Shown here: in pieces, positions 24,594 through 34,116 of the stretch
Numbering within the stretch: the first letter of the stretch is position 1
Layout of the letters: the number at the start of each line of letters is the position of its first letter
NCBI RefSeq assembly: GCF_000014745.1
Contig: NC_008347.1
Coordinates: 806,001-870,000, forward strand
From: Maricaulis maris MCS10
Lineage (GTDB): Bacteria > Pseudomonadota > Alphaproteobacteria > Caulobacterales > Maricaulaceae
Length of the DNA: 64,000 nucleotides
Reading direction: 5' to 3'
Made by a program: the position numbers and the translations under genes
Notes under the pieces: generated by a model
The model's database searches: none
The model's input: only the letters and a program-made list of their open reading frames with translations
Told to the model about the DNA's origin: nothing

Positions 24594-25865
24594 CTAATTA
24601 TGGCCGTCTCGGATGTCAGACAAAACCCAATCGAGGGCAGCGTCCCTCCCGGCCAGGAAGTCGTCGCGGCTGGGCTGAATGAAAACGTCAGGCTGAACGC
24701 CATGTGTCACCTCGGTCTGGAGACGGTAATAGCGCTCTGAAAATGTGACCATCCGCCCTGAGTTCGGTAGGTGGAAGGAACCGAGTTCGGAATAGGCGAC
24801 AGGGTTGCCCCCGGTTGGTTCGCCGACCAGTCTCGCATTGAGCAGCTGCCGATAGTGCACGGCGTTCGTCATGGCTGCGGAGTAGGTGGCGCGGCCTGTG
24901 AGAACGTAAATCCCCTGGTTCCAGTCCAGGCTGTCCGTCATCAGTATCGGGCTGGAGAGCGCCAGGCCGACATAGAAATCGCCGCCACCATTATCGCGTA
25001 GGTCGATGATGAGATTTCGGATTTCGTTCGTTTCCAGGTGCCGGGAAACGCTCTGTGCAAAAAGCGTCATGTCCTCCAGGTCAGGATAGCTCGAAAAATA
25101 GAGATAGGCCGTCCGGCTTGCCTGGTCGGTCGATAGCCAGAGGCTGTCGGACAGGGCAAGATCGGGCTCGGGGAACGGACTGCGCCGCTCGATCACATTG
25201 GTTGTTTGCGACAGGAAGTCACCCATCGAGACAGAGTTGATCTGCTCCGGAGCGATCTGGCCGTCGGGCGTTGCAAAAACAAAGCGCGCTGAGCCGTATT
25301 CGTCGGTGATGCCAGCCCCGTAAAGGATATTGTCGACCGTCAGGTGAAAGGCGAGGCTGTGCAAAAGCCCGTACTCGTTTTCGGCCGGCTGAACTGCCGG
25401 CGAAAGAGTTTCGAGTACCGCGTCAATTGGCACACCGTCGATGGAAACCAGTTCCGCACCCAGATACTGACCATAGGCGTCAGATGCCGCGAAAACACGT
25501 ACGTCTCCATCAACAATCCGGAATTTCAGGGGAAAGTGCTGATGCGGTCCGGCCATGACTGGGAATTGCGTATGTCCGTCTCCCACGAGCCGGGTAATCC
25601 GCATCATTTCGAAGACGACTTCGAATTCGTTGAGCTCTGGCAACCGTGCGACCAACCGGTCAAGCTCTTCGTCAAAATGTGCCTTGCTGGCCGTGTGGTA
25701 GAGGTCGATATGATGCTCGGCCAAGGCTGATCGGTAGAAAGTGATATCCTCGCGCCATTCCCTGACCTGCTGCGGGGCGAGTGTGAGGGGTTGTTGTGTG
25801 AGGGCCTGTGCGGAAACCGCGCATGTCGCGGCAATCACCGCAACCAGTGTTGTGATGGTTTTCAA
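24594..25865 (-). CDS. Secreted S41 family serine peptidase
   Basis: 423 residues, signal peptide about 1-21 (ending SAQA). Peptidase S41 core: VGDGHTQF (H98), PDZ-like region, LIIDLRDNGGGD (about 285-296) and the likely nucleophile S329 in GRATYSAAMTNA; LVGEPTGGNP follows. The GDGHT histidine plus serine layout is that of the tricorn/IRBP-like S41B group, which lacks the Ser-Lys dyad of C-terminal processing proteases, so it is not a CtpA. It is probably periplasmic. Start is at a good signal peptide. Confidence 0.85.
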   Translation of the reverse strand: MKTITTLVAVIAATCAVSAQALTQQPLTLAPQQVREWREDITFYRSALAEHHIDLYHTASKAHFDEELDRLVARLPELNEFEVVFEMMRITRLVGDGHTQFPVMAGPHQHFPLKFRIVDGDVRVFAASDAYGQYLGAELVSIDGVPIDAVLETLSPAVQPAENEYGLLHSLAFHLTVDNILYGAGITDEYGSARFVFATPDGQIAPEQINSVSMGDFLSQTTNVIERRSPFPEPDLALSDSLWLSTDQASRTAYLYFSSYPDLEDMTLFAQSVSRHLETNEIRNLIIDLRDNGGGDFYVGLALSSPILMTDSLDWNQGIYVLTGRATYSAAMTNAVHYRQLLNARLVGEPTGGNPVAYSELGSFHLPNSGRMVTFSERYYRLQTEVTHGVQPDVFIQPSRDDFLAGRDAALDWVLSDIRDGHN

Positions 25866-25881
25866 GGGAAATGCTCCAAGG

Positions 25882-26868
25882 CTATCGTGCGTGCGGTTTG
25901 TGGCTGAATCGGCGCCGGTATTCGGATGGGTTGATGCTGGTCAGTCGTTCGAAAACCCGTCGGAATGCGTCTGCTGATTGGAATCCGACCAGCAGTGCGA
26001 CCTCTGCTATCGGGGCGGAGCTGGCCATCAGCCAATTCTTCGCAATATCCACGCGAATGCGCTCGACAGCCTGGGCGGGGCTTTCATTGTAAATGGCTTT
26101 GAAGCTTCGCCTGAAATGGCGTTCGCTCAGGCACGCGCGATTTGCGAGAGCCTCGACCGACAAGTCCTCGGTCAGATTGTCCGAAATCCAGACCAGCAGT
26201 TCGGAGAATTTGTCAGTTGCTACGCTCTGCCGGCGCAGCAGGGATGAAAATTGGTTCTGGCCGCCGGGCCGTCGCAGAAAAACGACGAGATTGCGGGCGA
26301 TCTCGGAGGCTGTGGCGGCGCCCAAGTCCTCTTCCACCAATGCGAGTGACATGTCGATCCCGGCAGTGATGCCAGCGGCGGTAATGATCTGGCCGTCGCG
26401 AATGAAAAGCGCATCCGGTTCGATGCTCAGTCCTGGAAATTGTTGTTGCGCTTCCTCGACGAATTTCCAGTGTGTGGTCACAGTCCGCCCGTCCAAAAGG
26501 CCCGTCCGTGCCAGAATGAAAAGGCCTGTGCAGACGCTTCCGATACGTTCGGTTCTGCCCGATTGTTCATTGATCCAGTCGATAACATCCTGCGTTATCT
26601 TGGTCGCCCGCGTCCCACTCCCACCGGGAATGATCAGCGTGTGAAGTGCGGGGCACGTATCGAAGCTGGCGTGAGCACCAATCACGATACCGCTTTCCGT
26701 CGTCACACTCTTGCCGGTCGGGCTGATCAGGACTGTGTCATACTCACAGCTGGTACGACCCGCACACGCGTTCGCTTCCGCGAACACCTCCTGCGGTCCG
26801 AACAGGTCGAGGGCCTGAAGCCCGTCGAAGATCAAAAACCCGATGCGTATCTTGCGCTTTGTGCTCAT
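25882..26868 (-). CDS. GlxA-type transcriptional regulator (DJ-1/PfpI + AraC)
   Basis: 328 residues: N-terminal DJ-1/PfpI amidotransferase-like domain (about 1-185, FDGLQALDLFGPQEVFAEA, IPGGSGTR, SVCTGLFILARTGLLDGR with the nucleophile-elbow-like Cys) and a C-terminal AraC-type HTH pair (about 220-325, LSERHFRRSFKAI, FQSADAFRRVFE). These regulators control arginine, glycine-betaine or related genes. ATG 26868 is chosen because the family begins MSTKRKIRIGFLIFDG; an upstream extension in frame is unlike the family. No obvious target gene lies beside it. Confidence 0.85.
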   Translation of the reverse strand: MSTKRKIRIGFLIFDGLQALDLFGPQEVFAEANACAGRTSCEYDTVLISPTGKSVTTESGIVIGAHASFDTCPALHTLIIPGGSGTRATKITQDVIDWINEQSGRTERIGSVCTGLFILARTGLLDGRTVTTHWKFVEEAQQQFPGLSIEPDALFIRDGQIITAAGITAGIDMSLALVEEDLGAATASEIARNLVVFLRRPGGQNQFSSLLRRQSVATDKFSELLVWISDNLTEDLSVEALANRACLSERHFRRSFKAIYNESPAQAVERIRVDIAKNWLMASSAPIAEVALLVGFQSADAFRRVFERLTSINPSEYRRRFSHKPHAR

Positions 26869-26950
26869 GCCCCCAACGGTAAGGTGGTCAGCACATATCC
26901 GGTAGGGCGTATATCCGACAAAAACGGACATTCCGGGTGCGGCGAACGAG

Positions 26951-26981
26951 AAAAGCCCCGGCCTGTCTAGCCGGGGCTTTT
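26951..26981 (-). terminator. Rho-independent terminator after the CPBP gene
   Basis: AAAAGCCCCGGC (26951-26962), 7-nt loop CTGTCTA, GCCGGGGCTTTT (26970-26981). On the minus strand it lies 19 bases after the stop of the CPBP protease gene and before the GlxA-type gene, so the two are separate units. Confidence 0.93.
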
Positions 26982-27000
26982 GGATGTGCCTTGAGCCCCC

Positions 27001-27711
27001 TTAAATATCCAGATCGAGATACATGGCCGTGAAGGCGAGGCTGTCGACCAAGCCATGGGCGATGATGTTGGGCCAGAGATTGCGCTTGTTGACGAGATAA
27101 AGCGTGCCCAGCGCCAGCCCGATCAGGCCGGTGACGATCAGGCCGCGAATACCCTGGTAATAGGCATGGGCAATGCCGAAGATCAGGGCCGGGATGAGGA
27201 TGGTAACGAAGCTCGCCCAGCGGGTGTCGGGCAGGAGCTTGCTGATGCGGTCGATCAGATAGCCGCGAAAGAAGATCTCCTCACCAAAGGCCGCACTGGT
27301 CCAGCCGATCGCCATCCACATCAGATAGACCGGCAAATTGCCCACGATATTGCCCCACCGGTCTTCGACGCCTTCTTGGGTGCCTTCGGTTGACCAGAAA
27401 CCCAGCGCGTCGCCGGCGAGGGCGGTGGCGACACCGACCGCGAGAATGGCGCCAACCCCGATCAGGGCCTGGGGCAGGACAAGCGGGATCGACCACCAGC
27501 GCTTCAGGCGGCGCAGGCCGAAGCTCGACCAGCTTTCCTTGTGGCGGATCGTGAAGCCGGCGATCGTCACCAAGGTGAAGGCCAGCGAGATCGGGCCGGC
27601 GAAGCGCCAGGCGATCTGGTCGAAGATGAGTTTGGTGCTGACCAGAACGGCCATCACGATGGCGAGTTCGATGATCAGGCTGGTGGCGCGCCGGGGCGTT
27701 GTCGTAGTCAT
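27001..27711 (-). CDS. CPBP family intramembrane glutamic endopeptidase
   Basis: 236-residue multi-pass membrane protease of the Abi/CAAX-processing family (Rce1-like). Conserved motifs: EEIFFRGYLI (paired glutamates), FGIAHAYYQG and NIIAHGLVDSLAF (the catalytic histidine region). Some five or more hydrophobic segments fit the family's usual topology. Substrate unknown; bacterial members often process or guard against peptides. Terminated by the hairpin at 26951. Confidence 0.88.
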   Translation of the reverse strand: MTTTTPRRATSLIIELAIVMAVLVSTKLIFDQIAWRFAGPISLAFTLVTIAGFTIRHKESWSSFGLRRLKRWWSIPLVLPQALIGVGAILAVGVATALAGDALGFWSTEGTQEGVEDRWGNIVGNLPVYLMWMAIGWTSAAFGEEIFFRGYLIDRISKLLPDTRWASFVTILIPALIFGIAHAYYQGIRGLIVTGLIGLALGTLYLVNKRNLWPNIIAHGLVDSLAFTAMYLDLDI

Positions 27712-27744
27712 TCAGCTATCCTCAAAAGTGAACCGCGCGAGCGG

Positions 27745-28566
27745 TCAGTGGAGGACAGGATGCGGCAGGCGTGCGGTCCGGTCTTGAACGATTGTGCGGG
27801 CATAGCGGCCCGGTGAAATCCCGTAGGCCGCCTTGAACTGGCGGCTCATATGGGCCTGGTCGGCGAAGCCGGCGGCATCGGCCAGATCGGCCAGCGGCTG
27901 GCGACGGGTGAGGCCGTCACGCACCACATCCAGACGACGCTGGGTCAGATAGCGGGCCGGGCTGGTGCCGCGCAGGGTGCGGAAGTCCCGGCAGAGCTGC
28001 CAGCGATCCTGACCGGTGACCGCTTCCAGCGCGGCCAGGGAGATGCCGTCTTCCAGGTTTTCGCGGATCAGCGCGCAGGCGGCGTCCACGACAGCCTGGG
28101 TGACCGGGCTGATTGTCGCCGGCGCATCGCTCACGGCATCGAGGGCCTGGGCGAGCTCGATCACGGCATTTTCACGCTCCAGCGCGCTGGCCTGTTCATC
28201 CAGCGACAAGGCCGTGCGGATGGCGACCAGAAGATGGCGGTCGCGGCTCACACCGCCGGCGAGGAAGGGCAGGGTTTGACCCGGGCGATGCCGGGCCAGT
28301 GTCTCGGGCAGCACCGTCAGTCCGGCATATCCGAATCCGCCCTCAGCGCCGGGGCGGCCATCATGCAACTCGTCCGGATGAAGCACGACCACCGCGCCGG
28401 GACGGGAGCGCCGGGTTTCGCCACGATAGTCAAAATCCTGAACGCCGCGGGTGGTCAGTGCAAAGGTGTAGGTGTCGTGCCGATGCGGCGAAAAGGCGGT
28501 GTCCACCAGTTCGGCATGAAAGCGTTGGAAGGGCTGGCAAGGTGTATCGGGCACAGGTTTGTCCAT
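27745..28566 (-). CDS. AraC family transcriptional regulator
   Basis: 273 residues: N-terminal cupin-like ligand domain (HRHDTYTFALTTRGVQDFDY, PDELHDGRPG) and C-terminal AraC HTH pair (about 175-265, ALEAVTGQDRWQLCRDFRTL, AAGFADQAHMSRQFKAAYG, SPGRYAR). AGGAG with 6 bases to ATG 28566 decides the start over the ATG two codons upstream, which overlaps that site. It probably senses a small effector; target genes are not evident. It stands alone between hemF and the CPBP gene. Confidence 0.88.
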   Translation of the reverse strand: MDKPVPDTPCQPFQRFHAELVDTAFSPHRHDTYTFALTTRGVQDFDYRGETRRSRPGAVVVLHPDELHDGRPGAEGGFGYAGLTVLPETLARHRPGQTLPFLAGGVSRDRHLLVAIRTALSLDEQASALERENAVIELAQALDAVSDAPATISPVTQAVVDAACALIRENLEDGISLAALEAVTGQDRWQLCRDFRTLRGTSPARYLTQRRLDVVRDGLTRRQPLADLADAAGFADQAHMSRQFKAAYGISPGRYARTIVQDRTARLPHPVLH

Positions 28567-28632
28567 GGTCATCTCCTGACCCGGATGCCTGTCAGCCCTG
28601 GATTGGATGCAGCCTGCGTGCAGTCGGTTGGC

Positions 28633-29526
28633 TCACGGCCACTTCGCCTCGGGCGGCATGGACGACAGGATCGACTTCACATTGCCGCCCGTCTCGAGGC
28701 CGAACTTGGTGCCGCGGTCATGCAGCAGGTTGAACTCGGCATAGCGACCGCGGCGGATCAGCTGTTCCTCGCGGTCCTTTGGCGTCCATGTCTCGCCCAT
28801 GCGGCGGCGGACGATTTTCGGATAGATGTCGAGGAAAGCCAGGCCGACATCGCGGGTGAAGGAAAAGTCGGCATCCCAGTCGCCGGTATTGTGACGGTCG
28901 TAGAAAATTCCGCCAATGCCGCGCGGCTCGTCGCGGTGGGGCAGGTAGAAATATTCGTCGCACCATTTCTTGAAGCGGGCATGGAAGTCATCGCCGTGCT
29001 CATCGCAGGCAGCCTTGCAGGCGGCGTGAAAGTCGATGGCGTCCGGGTGACGCTGGTTGCGGGCGCGGTCGAGCACTGGCGTCAGGTCCATGCCGCCTCC
29101 AAACCACCACTGGGTCGTGGTGATGAAGCGGGTATTCATGTGCACGGCAGGCACATGGGGCGACCACATATGGGCGATCAGCGAGACCCCGGTGGCGAAA
29201 AAGCGCGGATCCTCGGCGGCACCGGGGATCTGCTGGCGGAAGGCTTCGGAAAACTCGCCCTGGACCGCCGAGACATGTACGCCGACCTTCTCGAACAATC
29301 GGCCGCGCATCATCGCCATCGTGCCGCCGCCTTCATCGGACGACCCGTCGCCGCGGGTCCAGGCCTCGCGCTCGAACTTGCCGGCCTCGCCCGGATAGAG
29401 CGCCCCGGGGGCCTCCTGTTCCAGGCTTTCGAATTCGGCGCAGATCTGGTCGCGCAGGTCTTCAAACCAGCATGTCGCGGATTCGCGCTGGATGTCGGTC
29501 GCGGCGGAGGCGGGTGTGTGTGTCAT
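28633..29526 (-). CDS. hemF: Oxygen-dependent coproporphyrinogen III oxidase
   Basis: Converts coproporphyrinogen III to protoporphyrinogen IX using O2, in haem biosynthesis. 297 residues, full length. Conserved: [55 protein letters not shown] and the C-terminal [21 protein letters not shown] 29526 is taken because it begins the family sequence; longer in-frame starts run into the palindromic element. Neighbouring trmL and petABC on the other side of that element give a respiration/haem context. Confidence 0.95.
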   Translation of the reverse strand: MTHTPASAATDIQRESATCWFEDLRDQICAEFESLEQEAPGALYPGEAGKFEREAWTRGDGSSDEGGGTMAMMRGRLFEKVGVHVSAVQGEFSEAFRQQIPGAAEDPRFFATGVSLIAHMWSPHVPAVHMNTRFITTTQWWFGGGMDLTPVLDRARNQRHPDAIDFHAACKAACDEHGDDFHARFKKWCDEYFYLPHRDEPRGIGGIFYDRHNTGDWDADFSFTRDVGLAFLDIYPKIVRRRMGETWTPKDREEQLIRRGRYAEFNLLHDRGTKFGLETGGNVKSILSSMPPEAKWP

Positions 29527-29607
29527 GGCGCGATGTTTAGCGGAGTCAGTGGGGAGGGCAAGACGGGAGGCCTGCGCACGGTGTCCCATCCGATGGCGCC
29601 CCACCCG

Positions 29608-29725
29608 TTGTCATCCCGGATGGACGCCCGGCGCAGGCCGGGCGCAGGTCCGGGACCGAGATGTTCGAACACATAGGTTCCCGCCGTCCGTCCGGCCTTC
29701 GCCGGACCTACTGCGGGGATGACAA
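29608..29725. repeat. 120-bp palindromic element, copy A
   Basis: 118 bp bounded by TTGTCATCCC (29608) and GGGATGACAA (to 29725). Two imperfectly inverted arms of about 52 bp, each with an inner GC-rich hairpin, carry the shared GGTCCGGGACC and TAGGTTCCC core. It lies between trmL and hemF (both leftward), beyond the start of hemF. Three other copies with the same ends lie in the window. No open frame of significance is in it. Confidence 0.9.
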
Positions 29726-29736
29726 ATTGAGACCGG

Positions 29737-30183
29737 TCACCCCAACTGCCGCGACGCTTCCGCCAGCGCGATTCCCGCACTCACCGTCACATTGAGCGAG
29801 CGCATGCCCTCGCGAATCGGAATCTTGACGCGACATGTCGCCGCGTCATGGACATCGTCGGGAACACCGGCACTTTCGCGGCCGAAGAGCAGGCGATCAT
29901 CGGGTCTGAATGAAAAATCCCACAGCTTTCCTGCACCCCTGGTGGTGAACAGGACGAGGCGTCCGGCAGAGGCTTCTGCACTTGCCTGGTAGGCCTTCCA
30001 CGAGGCGTGGCGGAGCGGTGAAATGGCCGCCTGATAGTCCATTGCCGCACGCCTGATGCCCTTGTCTGTCAGGGGAAAGGCGCAGGGTTCGATAATGTCG
30101 AGTTCCGCCCCGAAACAGGCAGCGACCCGCATCGCTGCCCCCAGGTTTTGCGGAATATCCGGTTGAAAAAATACGATCCGCAT
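29737..30183 (-). CDS. trmL: tRNA (cytidine(34)-2'-O)-methyltransferase
   Basis: SPOUT methyltransferase that 2'-O-methylates the wobble base of leucine tRNAs. 148 residues with MRIVFFQPDIPQNLGAAMR, LFTTRGAG, LLFGRESAGVPDDVHD and IREGMRSLNVTVSAGIALAE, all typical and in order. ATG 30183 is the family start. It is divergent from petA across 188 bases. Confidence 0.93.
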   Translation of the reverse strand: MRIVFFQPDIPQNLGAAMRVAACFGAELDIIEPCAFPLTDKGIRRAAMDYQAAISPLRHASWKAYQASAEASAGRLVLFTTRGAGKLWDFSFRPDDRLLFGRESAGVPDDVHDAATCRVKIPIREGMRSLNVTVSAGIALAEASRQLG

Positions 30184-30371
30184 TCTAAGCCGCGCTGAGA
30201 CTGGACCCAACTGTCTGCATGCGGCATTGCGCCACCTACTGGTCAGTGCGTCCGGGAGTAGTTTATACCGCGTCAAACCCCGCGCATGCGGGTACGTCAA
30301 GTGAGACGTGGTTTTTCTGGGGCAGGGCCCGCATCCCGCGGTCCCGTTTAGATAAGAGAAGAGGTCGGCTC

Positions 30372-30995
30372 GTGACGGAAGAGAACGGCGCGCCCGGTGC
30401 AGACGGACAAGAACCGTCCCGCCGCGACTTCATCTATATCGCTGCTGGCGGTGTGGCCGCTGTTGGTGGCGGTCTCGTGGCCTGGCCATTCATCGACCAG
30501 ATGAACCCCGCAGCGGATACGCTGGCGCTGGGGTCCATCCGCGTTGATGTATCCGTGGTCCCGGTGGGATCGGAAATCACCGTCATGTGGCGCGGTGGTC
30601 CGGTCTTCATCCGTCACCGCACGGAAGAAGAGATTGCCGAGGCCCGTGCGGTCGAGCTTGATGCTCTGCCGGACGAAGATGCCCGCAATGACAATCTTCC
30701 CGCCGGTGTGCCGGGTACCGACGCCAACCGCGTCCTGCGTCCCGAATTCCTGATCGTGAAGGGCAATTGCACCCATCTGGGCTGCGTGCCACTGGGTCTG
30801 GCTGCCAATACCGGCGACTATGACGGCTGGTACTGCCCCTGCCACGGTTCGCACTACGACACCTCGGCGCGTATCCGCCGCGGCCCGGCACCGGAAAACC
30901 TCCCGGTTCCGGACTACTACTTCGAGACCGAAACGACCGTGAAAATCGGTCTTTCGCCTGACGAGGCGTCTAACTCAGGGTGGGCTGTATCATGA
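30372..30995 (+). CDS. petA: Ubiquinol-cytochrome c reductase iron-sulfur (Rieske) subunit
   Basis: Rieske [2Fe-2S] subunit of the bc1 complex, carrying electrons from ubiquinol to cytochrome c1. 207 residues: twin-arginine N-terminal anchor ([12 protein letters not shown]... helix about 18-40), Rieske box 1 CTHLGC (C133, H135, C138) and box 2 CPCHGS (C155, C157, H158) with [11 protein letters not shown]. The start is GTG 30372, where AGAAGAGG sits upstream; an upstream ATG-like extension would put 51 odd residues before the Tat motif. Overlaps petB by 4 bases. Confidence 0.95.
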   Translation: MTEENGAPGADGQEPSRRDFIYIAAGGVAAVGGGLVAWPFIDQMNPAADTLALGSIRVDVSVVPVGSEITVMWRGGPVFIRHRTEEEIAEARAVELDALPDEDARNDNLPAGVPGTDANRVLRPEFLIVKGNCTHLGCVPLGLAANTGDYDGWYCPCHGSHYDTSARIRRGPAPENLPVPDYYFETETTVKIGLSPDEASNSGWAVS

Positions 30996-32278
30996 GCGGA
31001 CCTTCGACCTACAAGCCGGGTACGGCCATCGAGAAATGGCTCGATGACCGCCTCCCGATCATCCGCCTCGGCTATGACAGCTTCGTCGACTTTCCGACGC
31101 CGCGGAATTTGAACTACTGGTGGACGTTCGGCGGTATCCTCGCCATCTTCCTGATGATCCAGATCGTCTCCGGCATCGTGCTGGCCATGCACTATGTGGC
31201 GCACGAGGATTTCGCCTTTGACAGCGTGCAGCGGATCACCCGCGACGTGCCGTTCGGCTGGCTGATCCAGTCGATGCACGCCAATGGCGCCAGCTTCTTC
31301 TTCATCGCCGTCTACCTGCACATGTTCCGGGGCCTGTATTACGGTTCCTACAAGGCGCCGCGCGAGATCCTGTGGATCCTCGGTGTCGTGATCTACCTGC
31401 TGATGATGGCGACCGGCTTCATGGGCTATGTGCTGCCCTGGGGTCAGATGTCCTATTGGGGCGCGATGGTGATCACCAACCTCATTGGCGCGCTGCCGTT
31501 TGTGGGTGAAGCGATCCGTGAGTGGTTGTGGGGCGGCTTCTCGGTCGGCCAGGCGACGCTCAACCGCTTCTTCTCCCTGCACTACCTGCTGCCTTTCGTG
31601 ATCGCCGCCGTTGTCGGCCTCCACATCTGGGCACTGCATGTGCCGGGCAATGGCAATCCGGTTGGCCTCGAGGCCCGCAAGGGCAAGGACAACAAGAAGG
31701 ACACGCTGCCCTTCCACCCGTACTACACGGTCAAGGACGGCTTCGCGATCGTCGTCTATCTGATGGTCTTCGCCACCTTCGTCTTCTACCTGCCGAACGT
31801 GCTGGGCCATGCCGACAACTACATCCCGGCCGACCCGCTGGTGACGCCGGCGCATATCGTCCCGGAATGGTATTACCTGCCTTTCTACGCGATCCTGCGG
31901 GCTGTCACTTTCGACATCGGTCCGATCGACGCCAAGCTTGGCGGCGTGCTAGCCATGTTCGGTGCCATCGGCATCCTGTTCGTCCTGCCCTGGCTGGACA
32001 CGTCCAAGGTGCGCTCGATGCGCTACCGTCCGCTGACGCGCTGGTTCTTCATCTTCTTCGTCATCGTGGCCCTGCTGCTGGGCTGGTGTGGCGTGAAGAA
32101 CCCGGACGACTTCGTGCTCGGGATTGAAGGGTTCAAATTCGTCTACCTGGCGCAATTCCTGACCGCCTACTACTTCGCCTATTTCATCGTCATCCTGCCG
32201 TTGATGGGCATCATCGAAAAACCCAAGGAGCGTCCGGCCTCGATCGAAGCCGCGGTTCTTGGCTCGGACAAGGCCTGA
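30992..32278 (+). CDS. petB: Cytochrome b of the bc1 complex
   Basis: Full-length (428 residues) multi-pass cytochrome b, the quinone-binding core. Haem-ligand helices are seen in LAMHYVAHE and [19 protein letters not shown], and [20 protein letters not shown]; Qo motifs [10 protein letters not shown] and [14 protein letters not shown] single protein, not split into b6 and IV. It begins in an ATGA overlap with petA (ATG 30992) and is followed by petC after 14 bases. Confidence 0.96.
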   Translation: MSGPSTYKPGTAIEKWLDDRLPIIRLGYDSFVDFPTPRNLNYWWTFGGILAIFLMIQIVSGIVLAMHYVAHEDFAFDSVQRITRDVPFGWLIQSMHANGASFFFIAVYLHMFRGLYYGSYKAPREILWILGVVIYLLMMATGFMGYVLPWGQMSYWGAMVITNLIGALPFVGEAIREWLWGGFSVGQATLNRFFSLHYLLPFVIAAVVGLHIWALHVPGNGNPVGLEARKGKDNKKDTLPFHPYYTVKDGFAIVVYLMVFATFVFYLPNVLGHADNYIPADPLVTPAHIVPEWYYLPFYAILRAVTFDIGPIDAKLGGVLAMFGAIGILFVLPWLDTSKVRSMRYRPLTRWFFIFFVIVALLLGWCGVKNPDDFVLGIEGFKFVYLAQFLTAYYFAYFIVILPLMGIIEKPKERPASIEAAVLGSDKA

Positions 32279-32292
32279 GGGGAGCGACGATC

Positions 32293-33102
32293 ATGAAGAT
32301 GACCCGCATTTTCGCCGCCGCCATCGCGGCCCTGGGTTTCGCCGGCACGGCTGTTGCAGTCGAGGGTGACCAGCATGCGCCGCACCAGCACCACTGGCAT
32401 CATGACGGCCCGTTTGGCACCTATGACACCAGCGCTGTGCAGCGTGGCTACCAGATCTACCAGGAAGTCTGCGCCTCCTGTCACTCGATGGACCTGATGC
32501 GTTTCCGCAATCTGGCCCAGCAGGGCGGCCCGTTCGCGTCGGACATGTATCCGAACCCGAACGACAACCCGATCGTGATGCAGATCGCGGCCAGCTATAC
32601 CCGCGTCTGGAACCAGGACGAGGTCAATGATGATGGCGATCCGGTCGAACGCGCCGGCCTGCCGTCGGATGCTTTCCCGGCTCCGTTTGCCAACCAGCAG
32701 ATGGCCCGCGCCTCCAATGGTGGCGCCTACCCGCCGGACCTGTCGCTGATCGTCAAGGCCCGCACCGGCGGCGAGAACTACCTCTATTCGCTGCTGACCG
32801 GCTATGAAGACGCGCCGGAAGACAGCCACCTGGCTGCCGGCCAGTACTACAACCCGTACTTCGCCGGCGGCGCCATCGCCATGGCACCGCCGCTGGCCGA
32901 GGGCATTATCGAATATGCCGACGGCACTGAAGCGACGGTCGAACAGATGGCCGAGGATGTGACCACCTTCCTCAGCTGGGCCGGTGACCCGCACATGGAG
33001 ACCCGCAAGCAGATGGGTGCCATGGTGCTCATCTTCCTGCTGATCTTCGCCATCCTGGTCTACCTGGCCTACCGCCAGGTCTGGGCCAATGTGAAGCACT
33101 AG
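32293..33102 (+). CDS. petC: Cytochrome c1 of the bc1 complex
   Basis: Haem c subunit of the bc1 complex; 269 residues. Signal peptide about 1-22 (FAGTAVA), haem attachment CASCH (C60, C63, H64), the sixth-ligand region IAMAPPL, and a C-terminal anchor (about 241-262, MVLIFLLIFAILVYLAYR). Unusual: the mature N-terminus is histidine-rich (HAPHQHHWHHDG, about 28-39). GAGGGGAG precedes ATG 32293. Last gene of petABC, with a terminator at 33131. Confidence 0.95.
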   Translation: MKMTRIFAAAIAALGFAGTAVAVEGDQHAPHQHHWHHDGPFGTYDTSAVQRGYQIYQEVCASCHSMDLMRFRNLAQQGGPFASDMYPNPNDNPIVMQIAASYTRVWNQDEVNDDGDPVERAGLPSDAFPAPFANQQMARASNGGAYPPDLSLIVKARTGGENYLYSLLTGYEDAPEDSHLAAGQYYNPYFAGGAIAMAPPLAEGIIEYADGTEATVEQMAEDVTTFLSWAGDPHMETRKQMGAMVLIFLLIFAILVYLAYRQVWANVKH

Positions 33103-33130
33103 GCTTTGCGGCCAGATATGTGATTGAAGA

Positions 33131-33160
33131 GGGCCACGGACCAAGTTCGTGGCCCTTTTT
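33131..33160 (+). terminator. Terminator of the petABC operon
   Basis: GGGCCACGGA / TTCGTGGCCC stem (33131-33155, one G-T pair, loop CCAAG) followed by TTTTT to 33160. The ribosome site and ATG of mtnP follow within 15 bases. Confidence 0.88.
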
Positions 33161-33174
33161 CTTGGGAGTACCAC

Positions 33175-34047
33175 ATGACCCGCTGGACACTCGGCATAAT
33201 CGGTGGCTCCGGCCTTTACGCATTGGACGGCCTTGCGGATGTCCGCACCGAATCAGTGCGGACCCCTTGGGGCGCGCCGTCGGCGCCGCTTACTCGCGGT
33301 GCGCTCAACGGGGTCGAGCTGGTCTTCCTGCCGCGCCATGGCGCCGGTCACGCCATCCCGCCATCCGACATCCCCTTCCGCGCCAATATCGCCGCCTTGA
33401 AGCAGGCGGGATGCACCGACATCCTTTCGATCTCGGCTTGCGGCTCGCTGCGGCAAGGCCTGCCGCCCGGGCATTTCGTGATGGTTGACCAGTATGTCGA
33501 TCGCACGGTGGGGCGTGAGCGCTCCTTCTTCGGGACGGGCTGCGTCGCCCATGTGCCGCTGGCGCAGCCAGTCTGTGCGCGTCTGGCCGCCCTGGCTGCC
33601 GATGCCGGTGAGGCCGAGGGCCTGCCAGTGACCCGCGGCGGCACCTATCTGGCGATGGAGGGGCCGCAATTTTCCACCCGTGCCGAGAGTGATCTCTACC
33701 GGCAATGGGGGATGGATGTGATCGGCATGACCAACATGCCCGAAGCCCGGCTCGCCCGTGAGGCCGAGTTGCCCTACGCCTCGATCGCCATGGTCACCGA
33801 TTATGATTGCTGGCGCGATGAGGGCGAGAGTGTGGATGTGGCCAGCGTTCTGGCGGTCATGCAGTCGAACACCAAGGGCGCCAGACGTCTGCTCGACCGC
33901 TTGACTGCACGCCTGGCCGATTTGCCGCGGGCCGCCTCGCCCGATGGCATCGAGACCTGTCTCGATACGGCCATCATCACCCCGCCCGCCGCGCGGGATC
34001 CGGAGGTGGTCGAGCGGTTGCGCAGCATTGCCGCGCGCGTGCTCTGA
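33175..34047 (+). CDS. mtnP: S-methyl-5'-thioadenosine phosphorylase
   Basis: Splits methylthioadenosine to adenine and methylthioribose-1-phosphate in methionine and purine salvage. 290 residues: GIIGGSGLYALDG, PRHGAGHAIPPSDIPFRANI, SACGSLR, AMEGPQFSTRAES and MTNMPEARLAREAELPYASI, in the family order. GGGAG before ATG 33175. Long in-frame extension to 33124 lies in the petC terminator and was rejected. The released adenine is the substrate of Apt, encoded 2 kb downstream. Confidence 0.93.
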   Translation: MTRWTLGIIGGSGLYALDGLADVRTESVRTPWGAPSAPLTRGALNGVELVFLPRHGAGHAIPPSDIPFRANIAALKQAGCTDILSISACGSLRQGLPPGHFVMVDQYVDRTVGRERSFFGTGCVAHVPLAQPVCARLAALAADAGEAEGLPVTRGGTYLAMEGPQFSTRAESDLYRQWGMDVIGMTNMPEARLAREAELPYASIAMVTDYDCWRDEGESVDVASVLAVMQSNTKGARRLLDRLTARLADLPRAASPDGIETCLDTAIITPPAARDPEVVERLRSIAARVL

Positions 34048-34116
34048 AGCCCGTTGTCGGCCGGGTTCACCCGGTTTTCACTGGACGCTCGACCGGCCCG
34101 GTGGTGTGATGGCGTC

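Noticed and set aside
24594-25865. Suspected loss of the catalytic Lys in the S41 peptidase
   Set aside because: The GDGHT histidine with the later serine is the S41B (tricorn-like) layout, which does not use a Ser-Lys dyad, so this is not a defect.
27850-29676. A 608-codon open frame on the plus strand across the AraC and hemF genes
   Set aside because: It is antisense to hemF, which has all family motifs, and its composition is that of an antisense frame.
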